A stretch of 64,000 bases of DNA from Artocarpus heterophyllus (lineage: Eukaryota > Streptophyta > Magnoliopsida > Rosales > Moraceae), in contig CM046330.1 in assembly GCA_025403435.1 (NCBI GenBank), positions 25,855,507-25,919,506 of the forward strand. The letters run 5' to 3'. A program made the translations under genes and the position numbers. Positions 1-8,525 of the stretch are shown in pieces (positions within the stretch are counted from its first letter, which is position 1; every line of letters starts with the position of its first letter). Below the pieces are notes generated by a model. It ran no database searches, was not told the DNA's origin, and saw only the letters and a list, made by a program, of their open reading frames with translations.

Positions 1-354
1 CTGTGAACAGCTTTACAGAGATTTTAAAGTTACTAACTAGCAAGTAACAAATTTAGCAATCTGTGGGTTAAACTTATTTCTAACAATTTACTTTTTGAAT
101 AAAATCTGCAGTTACTCGCTTAAGAACGTAGTTGGTTTTTCTTTGTTGCTTATGCATGGCATAGTCTCATGTAGCTACTTAGACTTTTCAGTCTTCGGTT
201 TCTCATTGGAGTCAATCGACCCTTGGACACAAGATGATAGTAATGAATTTTGTGTTTGCATTTTTGGGCTAGTTGTTAAGTTTCTTGTAACCTTGTCCCA
301 TATTGTTTGAGATGACTGCCAAGGAAATTAATGCAAAGCAGTGACTCTTTACAG

Positions 355-1366
355 GATGTTGCAAAGAGTGTTACAAAAATTGCCGTCCGAGAGTCAAGGG
401 CGCAGGATTTAAGGAATGAAATTCTCAATTCTGAAAAGTGAGTGTGAGCTTCTTGTTTGCCTTTCTCTTACCCTATGATATCTTTTTGGATAAATTGATT
501 TCACATTTAGAACTATTAAATTCTTTTATCCACTTAAAGCTGTTATTTTACTTCTCATTTCTTAGTCTAAAGCTTGTCTTCTGTGCACCAACTGTGTACC
601 AACGTACCACGTCTTGGAATCTTTGTTTTCCTGATTGTTTGTATCGTATGTATGTTTAGGTTGAAGGCTCATTTTGAATCTAATCCGGGGGATTTAGGTA
701 AAGAAAATTAATTTTCCGGTTTGAATTTCTTCTTTCAATGTTTAGTTTTCTTTTTGATTGAGTTGGAAGAAATGATTTGAACAGATTTGTTGAAGCATGA
801 TAAGGCCTTAAGCAAGAAACCCTCCGCCCCTCACCTACGTAATATTCCCCAGTACTTGGTGGACTCAACAACTCAAGAAGCAAGCAAGGTCGTGAAGCTT
901 GCAAGAGCTGCAATGGGAAATACCCATCCTAATCGCCATCCTGGATCCAAAAAAATATTCAGAAGAAATAAAGATCCTCTGAAGACTTTCTCCGCTGAGG
1001 TATTCTAGATTTGTTTCCCACTTGTGCCTACATGTTTAGCTGTGCAAATCTCATTACGTGATATTTGACATGTGTGTTAAAATACAAAAACGCTAAACAA
1101 TCCAACTAGGGGAGTTGGGCCCAAGTTGGGTTGTTGAGAGTGGGGGGTGGCAGTGGGGCCAGCGCCTGCTCCCCCAACTTGACTCACCCTAGTTGGGTTT
1201 GTGTAGGAGTGCTCGTTAAAATATGTCAACAAATATTATGGAGATTGTTACTAAGGGATTTGCATTCATTTGATGGCAGGGACCTAAGAAAGGCCATAGA
1301 GGAGGGATGAAGAGAGGAAGAAGTGACAATGACATAAAAAAGGATAAAAAGAAAAGATTTATCTGA
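355..1366 (+). CDS. RH16: DBP9/DDX56-type DEAD-box RNA helicase, last four exons (partial gene)
   Basis: This is the C-terminal end of a nucleolar DEAD-box ATP-dependent RNA helicase of the DBP9/DDX56 family, which is known to act in large ribosomal subunit assembly. The exons I can place are 355-437, 660-697, 785-999 and 1,280-1,366, each with an AG acceptor and GT donor in matching phase, ending in TGA. The conceptual product runs through DVAKSVTKIAVRESRAQDLR, then LKAHFESNPGDL, LLKHDKALSKKPSAPHLRNI and KVVKLARAAMGN, and ends in a basic Lys/Arg-rich tail, as expected for the C-terminal extension of this family. The helicase core exons lie left of the window. The frame is open across all four exons, so this copy is probably functional. 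A decayed duplicate lies at 13,146-14,400. The family assignment rests on remembered family features and was not searched. Confidence 0.85.
1102..1196. repeat. 95-bp inverted-repeat insert in the last helicase intron
   Basis: The segment starts CCAACTAGGG and ends CCCTAGTTGG, a perfect 10-bp terminal inverted repeat. Further partly complementary GTTGGG/CCCAAC blocks lie inside. It sits in the intron between helicase exons 785-999 and 1,280-1,366. Similarity to the duplicate copy near 14,480 fades just before this point. It could be a very small MITE or a fold-back remnant; no clear target duplication is visible. Confidence 0.4.
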
Positions 1367-1967
1367 TTTATTTATTTAGCCATTAAAATTACGCTTTAGC
1401 TGGGGTTCAGTATTGTTCCGTACATTTGTGTATCAAATCAGAGAATGTAATGAGCATTACCAGAAGCACAAACGAAGCTTGGAAGGTCAATTTTGTTTCG
1501 AATGCATTGCTTATTTCAAGAGCATGAAATGAGGTGTGATGTGTAGTCTACAACCATCAAGACATCCTGTTTTTTAACTGCATCTACTTTTTTGTCTTAC
1601 TTTTATTCCCAGAAAAGAGTTGTTTAGCCTTTTTTTTTAACCCTGTATGTTACGTTCATTAAAAAGATTTGGGTTTTTAAAGGGTGTTAGGGCAAAAATG
1701 GTTTAAACCACTTTTTTAGTTACAAACAGTATAAAATTTTCATATGATATAGTAGCAATAAAAAAAATCACTATAGTATAAAGTTCTCATATGTTACAGT
1801 AAAAGCCGTTTTAATCAATAGTTTTAACTACTTTATCAAACACTATTAACCTCGTTAAAAGTATACCTTTAACTTAAATTTAATGCACTTTCAGATTATA
1901 TTTAATAAGCAAATGTACACCATTTCTTGAATCAATTATCAATTGTGACTGTAAAAATTGTCAATTA
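1367..1967. other. 3' flank of the helicase gene and AT-rich spacer
   Basis: This stretch holds the probable 3' UTR of the helicase gene, with an ATTAAA shortly after the stop codon, followed by AT-rich DNA with runs of T. The part around 1,690-1,850 resembles the AT-rich interior of the small MITE at 8,134-8,297 but has no clean ends. I see no gene here. Confidence 0.5.
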
Positions 1968-3811
1968 CTTTGGGTTGGGTGGGGTGGGGTGGGGTGGTGG
2001 GCCAACAGACTCGACGATTGTTGTGTAGAGGGAAAGAAATTTGTAGTGGTGGGTGGGTTATTCGCATTTGGGGCAGCGGCTAACGTCAATGGGTAGACTC
2101 AAAGTGGGTTATTGCCACTTGGGGGCAACAACTGACGTCAATGGACTCAAAGTTTCCCTTCTGCTAACGTCTATACATTATTCATGGATTAAGGGTTGAG
2201 ATTAAACCACAATAGGATCAATGGTAAAAAATTTAGGTGTTTTAAATCAGTGTAATTCTTTTTTTTTTTTTTCAAATTTACTTTCTTTATCTAATAGTCT
2301 GTTTAGAAAAGTTGGTTCTAACCAACTTTTCAATTAGGAATAATGTAAAGCTTTTACATGCTACAATAAAAAGAAAAAAGTTACTACAGTGTAATGATTT
2401 CAAAAAAAAACTCAAAACTCATTTTGCAAGGGAAATGAAAAGCAATTCAACCATTTCCATAGATTTCTTTGGGTGGGGTGTGAGCTTATGGTAGGGGGCA
2501 AATAGACTCGGCGATCGCTGTGTAGAGGGAAAGAAATTGACAGTGGTGGGTGGGTTATTGCCACTTGGGGCAGCGACTGACGTTAATGGGTAGGCTCAAA
2601 GTTTCCCTTCTGCTAATGTCTATACACTGTTCATGGATTAAGAGCTGAGATTAAACCAAAACGGGAACAATTGTTCAAAAATTTAGGTGTTTTAAATAAG
2701 TATAATTCTTTTTTTTTTTCAAATTTACTTTCTTCATCTAATAACCTGTTTGACAAGGTTGGTTCCAACCAACTTTTTTAATTAGGAATAATGTAAAGCT
2801 CTCACATGCTATAGTAAAAAGAAAAAAAAATTGCTACAGTGTAATTATCTAAATAAACTCAAAGCCCATTTTGCAAGAGAAATGAAAAGCAATTCAACTA
2901 TTTCCACAGATTACTTTGGGTGGGGTGGGGTGAGCTTATGGTAGTGGGCGAACAGACTCGACGATTGTTGTGCAGAGGGAGAGAAATTGATAGTGGTGGG
3001 TGGCGTATTGCCACTTGGGGGCAGCGACTAACGTCAATGGGTATAGTCAAAGTTTCCCTTTTGCTAATGTCTATACATTATTCATGGATTAAGGGCTGAG
3101 ATTAAACCACAATGGGATCAATGGTTGAAAATTTAGGTGTTTTAAATCAGTGTAATTCTTTTTTTTTTTTTTCAAATTTACTTTCTTTGTCTAATAGCCT
3201 GTTTGGCAAATTTGGCTCTAACCAACTTTTCAGTTAGGAACAATGTAAAGCTCTCACATACTATTGTAAAAAGAAAAAAATTGTTATAGTGCAATGATTT
3301 GAAAAAGACTCAAAACCCATTTTGCAAGGGAAACGAAAAGCAATTCAACCATTTCCATAGATTACTTTGGGTGGGGTGGGGTGAGCTTATGGTAGTGGGT
3401 GAACAGACTTGGCGATCGCTGTGCAAAGGGAAAGAAATTGACAGTGGTGGGTGGGTTATTGCCACTTGGGGTAGCGACTGACATCAATGGGTAGACTCAA
3501 AGTTTCCCTTCTGCTAATGTCTATACATTATTCATGGATTAAGGGCTGAGATTAAACCACAATGGGATCAATGGTTAAAAATTTAGGTGTTTTAAATCAG
3601 TGTAGTTCTTTTTTTTTTTTCAAATTTACTTTCTTTATCTAATAGCCTATTTGGCAAAGTTGGTTCTAATCAACATTTCAATTAGAAACAGTGTAAATCT
3701 CTCTTATGCTATAGTAAAAAAAAAAGTTGTTACAATGTAATGATTTGAAAAAAACTCAAAACCCATTATGTAAGGGAAACGATAAGCAATTCAACCATTT
3801 CCACATATTAC
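1968..3811. repeat. Tandem array of four units of about 450 bp
   Basis: The motif CTTTGGGTTGGGTGGGG or CTTTGGGTGGGGTG recurs at 1,968, 2,467, 2,914 and 3,365, and the array stops at about 3,811. Unit lengths are therefore about 499, 447, 451 and 446 bp. The first unit is longer because a stretch around 'cagcgactgacgtcaatgg' is duplicated inside it (about 2,070-2,150). Each unit also contains the phrase 'attcatggattaagggctga', a poly-T tract, and a hairpin; in the first unit the hairpin has two perfect 11-bp arms at 2,307-2,317 and 2,320-2,330. The units have diverged by scattered substitutions. Short open frames inside them are repeats of one another and not convincing genes. Confidence 0.85.
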
Positions 3812-5519
3812 TTTCTTGAAGTTCCTAGAAAAATCTGCAATGATTGATTTATCAACCAACAATTTTAAACTCTTATCTTAATCAAAACATCAGTTTAGCT
3901 ATGAATTACACCACATTTCCTCCCAGCTCCCTCCTAACCTCCTCACTCTTTAGACCTCCTCATGCTGGTAGCGGTTGCCATTGATGAGGACACCGAAGCT
4001 TGTGTCTAAGATTGGGAAGGTGAAGTAGAAGACGGTAAAAGAAAAAAAACCTAAACGCTGAAAAAATAGATCTAAAGAAACCCCAAACACTCATCGTCGT
4101 TCCTGGTCGTCTTTGTGGCCCAATAGGAGGAGGATGCCTGTGTGGTGGTCGCCATTGATGAGGACTCTAAAGCTTGGGTCTTTGATTGTGAAGGCAAAGG
4201 AGAAGACGCAACCATCAATGCTGGAGAAGGTGATGAGCCTTTCAAGGAGAGAGAAGGGAAAGGGGGAGAAGAGGAAGGGGTTCGTGAGTAGATCTGTGGC
4301 AGCTCTAAAAGGGATTCCATGGCAGAGAGGGAGAGGAAGAGGATGGGTGAGAGGGGCTGGGCTGGGGGATAGTGGGACGATGACTGGGTGTGCGTGTGTG
4401 TGTGTGTGTGTTTTTTTTTTTTTTTTCCAGATTGAAAGGAGAAGATTTGAAGCATTGGGGTTTTTGAGTTTTTTGGGTTTTTTTAACTCAAAATTTCAGT
4501 CCATTACAAAGGATAATTTTGTCTTTCCATGTCCTTAAAAGGCTTAAGAGACTAAAAAAAGATTTTCTCAAAGGTCGAGGTACCGATATTAGATATTCCT
4601 AAACAAAGGGTATCAAATGTGTATTTTAATATAACATAGGTACTAATATGAAAATTTTCCTAATTTGTTTGGCATTTAGGCTTAATGCAACAGTAAACAG
4701 CTCTTTGCAGTTATAGTATAAATTTCTTAACAACTATAATACTTTAAACTAATATTGGTTATAACCATGATTCCAACCATGGGTGCCAATTCAAAGCCTT
4801 ATTTTGAAAAACTTGGGAATTTTGGGATTGTATAAAAATATAGGGTATGAATTTTTTAGATGATCAAACATGCGCGCCCACCCTGCACGCCGCCGACCCT
4901 GCACCTCACCGTTGTGAACTACCCATCCTCTGAAGTTCGCCGCTGAAGTTAATGACCGAGCTATCAAAATCACCTTTTCTTTCTTTCTTTTTGTTATGTA
5001 TTGTCTTTCTTTTGGTTCTGAAGTCGTTGGTCCTTGGTCATTTTTTTTTTTCTTTCTAAATGCCACCAAACCAGTGGAAAAGTCATGAGCTTGACCTTCA
5101 ATGGTTGAAACAATAGGAAACGCCGAAATGCAAACCTCTTCCATTCAGAGTATCACCATTCGTCCCGTACTAGAACGAGAAAGAAGCGAGAAAAAGAAGA
5201 ACAATCAAGTCTCATTATTGGTCCTTGTTTGTTGAGTGTCAATGATGTTGATGGCATCTATGAAATATTCTGGTTTAATTGCAAATTTTCCCTTGGAGCG
5301 ACTATCTTAAGCTTGAATATAAAGTTCATGTAATTGGAAAATGTAGTACCTATTTTTTTTTTTTTTAATAACCTCGCATTAAATGTCAATTGAAATGTGC
5401 AACGCAATTTTGTCTCAAATATTTGGAAAGATAGATACTAGCATCTTTTTACCATTGATTTCTTGTTTGTAGGCATATGTTTTGGTTCAAGGGGATGAGT
5501 AACTTGCATTCATTTTCAG
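3812..5519. other. Spacer with a duplicated gene-like fragment and no recognisable gene
   Basis: Two related segments of about 65 bp, around 3,975-4,040 and 4,150-4,215, share 'gccattgatgaggac' and 'aagcttg'. In one forward frame the second reads VVVAIDEDSKAWVFDCEG and the first reads VAVAIDEDTEACV followed by a stop, which suggests decayed copies of one coding fragment of unknown origin. The rest is AT-rich. A minus-strand open frame of 117 codons at 4,791-5,144 has no recognisable domain and contains low-complexity Lys runs. Confidence 0.4.
4387..4426. repeat. (TG)n and poly-T microsatellite
   Basis: A run of TG dinucleotides, with one interruption, is followed directly by a run of 16 T. 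Confidence 0.9.
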
Positions 5520-5615
5520 GCGGATCTTCTTTTGTCATATGGCTATGAAGATTATACAAAAGCATCAACACCTCATAATCCTACAAATTGTCAGTGCCTT
5601 CTAATGTCTGCTACC
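5520..5615 (+). pseudogene. Isolated helicase exon (DEAD-box motif II/III region)
   Basis: After a TTTTCAG acceptor the sequence reads ADLLLSYGYEDYTKAST and, further on, CQCLLMSAT. This matches the part of DBP9-type helicases that follows the Asp-Glu of the DEAD motif (here starting at its Ala-Asp) and ends at the conserved SAT motif. The flanks do not continue into recognisable helicase coding sequence: after SAT the frame runs into unrelated AT-rich DNA without an obvious donor. It is most likely a remnant of the duplicated helicase gene whose 3' exons are at 13,146-14,400. Confidence 0.65.
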
Positions 5616-5951
5616 GAAGGGGGCTTGTTGAAATTGGTTACGGTTTATTGGGCGTTTATTTATTTTAGGAAATTAGGGTGAATTGTCTTTTTAATGACCT
5701 CTTTAAATGAACGGCCATATTTTTTTCTTAAATTAAGCAAATAAGCATTTTTTATTATTCATAAAACAAAAACAACAAAAATAATTTTTACTATTATTAA
5801 TCAAAATAACTTTTGTCGGCGCTCTAGTGGCCATCCTGACAGAGTGTGGGGCTGACAGTGTTTGAAGATGATGTGCAGTGAGAGAAAAGGGAGAGAGAGA
5901 AGAGCGAAAAAGTTAGGGTTTGGGGTTGTTTTGCTAGGGTTTGTTATTTAG

Positions 5952-6121
5952 GGGTTTATCAATGATGTATTAAGATTTATCATTGAAATACTAGATTTTT
6001 TATCATTGATATACTATGGTTTATTATTGATGTACTTGGGTTTACAATTGTTGTACTCGAGTTTATCACTGATCTACTCGAGTTTATTACTAATCTATTA
6101 GGTTTATTACTAATGTAGCTG
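5952..6121. repeat. Degenerate minisatellite of about 21 bp
   Basis: About eight imperfect copies of a unit like 'gggtttatcattgatgtact' follow one another, for example 'gagtttatcactgatctact' and 'gagtttattactaatctatt'. Confidence 0.7.
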
Positions 6122-6209
6122 ATTAATAATCAATGACTGCTATTTTTGTCATTTTAACTTTACAATTAATAAGGATTATAAAATTTGATCATTTATTTTA
6201 ACTATATCC

Positions 6210-6211
<2 letters not shown>

Positions 6212-6245
<34 letters not shown>
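6212..6245. repeat. (TTA)n microsatellite
   Basis: About eleven uninterrupted TTA/ATT triplets. Confidence 0.9.
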
Positions 6246-6250
<5 letters not shown>

Positions 6251-8114
6251 GGGTTATTAACACCAATACCCTTAAACCTTGGAGTCTTTCCTATTTTGCC
6301 TTGTGAACTTTAAAAATTATCACTTTGTCCCCTCAATTTTTAGAAGTTCTCACTTTGCCTCGTACATTTATTTTGTTGTTAAAAGAAGGAATATTAGATG
6401 ATGTAGCTTGCGCATAAGACACTTTAAGGGCAAAAATGAGCTTCTAGTCAAATTCTTGTTTCCACGTTTAGAACTTGGACAATATCACGTAGAGCAATTA
6501 TAACAACTGAATATGTCGTTCAGCTTTGACAAAAATCAGTAGAACGGAAAGGATTGCAGTATGTTGTTCTTGGTAATGAAGTGGGAGATTTGATAAGTAG
6601 TTTCCTATAAATAAGGAAAATGATTATTTTGAAACCTAAATTAGAGCAATCCAGTATCATGATTAGCAACTCACCTTCAAAAATTGAAATGCTGGGGATA
6701 GATGCTCCTGTAAAAACAATTTTCAACAGCTTAACATGAAGCCGAACTAGCAGAAAAAATCTCCCAAGCTGTAAACATGAAGAAAGAAGTAGGAGACTCA
6801 AAATCTTGTTTTTGCCCTTAAAAGTGTTTCATGTGCAAATCACATGACCCAAAATTCTGTTTCTTTTAACAACAAAATGGTTGGAAGGGGTAACATGATG
6901 ACTTTTGAAAGTTGATGAGGTAAAGTGACAATTTTTAAAATTCAAAGGGCAAAAACTCCCCTTCAAAAATTGAAATGCTAGGGATAGATGCTCCTGTAGA
7001 AACAATTTTCAACAGCTTAACATGAAGCCAAACTGGCATCCTAAGCCCTAAACACGAAGAAAGAAGTAGGAGACTCAAAATCTTGTTTTTGCCCTTAAAG
7101 TGTCCCATGTGACTTACCCAAAAATTCTGTTTCTTTTAACAACAAAATGGTTGGAACGGGCAATGTGAGGACTTTGAAAGTCGAGGGGGCAAAGTGGCAA
7201 TTGTTAAAATTCTTAGGGCAAAAACGCACTTTCAAAAATCCAAATGTTAGGGATAGATGCTTACTCTTGCAGAAACAATTTGCGACAGGTTAACATAAAG
7301 CTGGACTGGTGGACAAAATCTCCTAAGCCCTAAACATGAAGAAAGAAGTAGGAGACTCAAAATCTTGTTTTTTCCCTCAAAGTGTCCTATATGCAAGTCA
7401 CATGAGCCAAAATTCTGTTTCTTTTAACAACAAAATGGTTAGAAGGGGCAACGTGAGGACTTTTGAAAGTTGTGGAGTCAAAGTGACAATTTTTAAAATT
7501 CAGAGGACAAAAACTCACCTTCAAAAATTGAAATGCTAGGGATAGATGCTCCTGCAGAAACAATTTTTAATAGCTTAACATGAAGCTGAACTAGCATACA
7601 AAATCTCTTAAGCCTAAACATGAAGAAAGAAGTAGGAGAATTAAAATCTTGTTTTTGCCCTTAAGTTGTCCCATGTGCAAGTCACATGACCCAAAATTCT
7701 AATATTTTAACAACAAAATAGTTGGAATGGGAGATGTGAGGACTTTTGAAAGTTGAGGGGGCAAAGTGACGATTTTTAAAATTTAGAGGGCAAAAATTGA
7801 CCTTCAAATATTGAAATGCTGGGGATAAATGCTCGTGCATAAACAATTTTCAGCATCTTAACATGAAGCTGAACTAGGAGACAAAATCTCCTAAGCCCTA
7901 AACATGAAGAAAGAAGTACGAGACTCAAAATCTTGTTTTTGCTCCTAAAGTGTCCCATGTGTAAGTCACATAATTTAAAATTCTGTTTCTTTTGACAACA
8001 AAATGGTTGGAAGGAGCAACGTGAAGACTTTTGAAAGTTAAAGGGGTAAAGTGACGATTAGAGGGCAAAATAGGAGACACTTCAAAGTTTAAGGACCATT
8101 GTTATTAATAATCC
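6251..8114. mobile_element. Long terminal-inverted-repeat element with internal tandem units (MULE-like or fold-back)
   Basis: The left end beginning GGGTTATTAACACCAAT is repeated in inverted form at the right end, which finishes ATTGTTATTAATAATCC. The inverted similarity continues inward for nearly 200 bp on the left (to about 6,450), including 'tcctattttgcc', 'cactttg', 'ttttgttgttaaaagaa' and 'cactttaagggcaaaaa' opposite their complements on the right. The right half is a tandem array: 'ttcaaaaattgaaatgctgg' or a close variant recurs at about 6,676, 6,962, 7,231, 7,520 and 7,803, giving units of roughly 270-290 bp. Each unit carries a copy of the inner right TIR. No transposase frame is present. 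No clear target duplication is seen; the left flank is a microsatellite. Confidence 0.65.
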
Positions 8115-8133
8115 ATGTGTGTCTATGTATATA

Positions 8134-8297
8134 CAGGGTGTTTAGTGGGGTGGTTAGAATTGTTGGTTAGAACTGTTTTTACTATAGCATATAAAAGCTT
8201 AACACTATAATAAATTTTTATTGTTATTATAATATTTAAAAACTTTACATTATTTATAACTGAGAAAATGATTGAAACCATAGCTAGTAAACACCCT
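8134..8297. mobile_element. hAT-like MITE of 164 bp
   Basis: The segment begins CAGGGTGTTTAGT and ends ACTAGTAAACACCCT-like (GCTAGTAAACACCCT), forming an inverted terminal repeat. The interior is AT-rich and non-coding. The 8 bp on either side, TGTATATA and TTTATATT, agree at 6 of 8 positions, which would suit a decayed 8-bp hAT target duplication. It lies about 230 bp upstream of the PPR start codon. Confidence 0.5.
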
Positions 8298-8525
8298 TTT
8301 ATATTGATTTATATTTTTCGTTTTATCAACATCTTTATGTGGTGTTCTGGTTACTTCAGTTTTGGGCTTCATTTTTGCAACAACAGTGCAGATGGTTGCT
8401 TCAGGAATTATTTCCCCATTCATTTTACGTGCATTTCCCACTGAAATGTCGATCAGACAAGGTGATTTGTTTGAACTGAAGTGAAGGCCTAGAGCAGATG
8501 ATTTTTTTTTTTTTAATTCTTCGAG

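Larger units (their letters stand above)
5616..6250. other. AT-rich spacer with minisatellite and triplet repeat
   Basis: No gene is visible. The stretch contains a purine-rich patch around 5,875-5,915, a degenerate minisatellite and a TTA triplet run directly left of the long-TIR element. Confidence 0.5.

Noticed and set aside
4113..4538. Open frames on both strands across the (TG)n/poly-T region
   Set aside because: Low-complexity translation on both strands with no domain; the frame depends on the microsatellite.
4791..5144. 117-codon minus-strand frame starting MEEVCISAFPIV
   Set aside because: No recognisable family, Lys runs from poly-T, and no supporting context; kept only as a remark in the spacer entry.
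7776..7958. Minus-strand frames at 6,520-6,801 and 7,776-7,958 with similar peptides (LLSSCL.L.RF.LLV.LHVK)
   Set aside because: The similarity comes from the tandem units of the long-TIR element; other units have the frame broken, so a conserved protein is unlikely.
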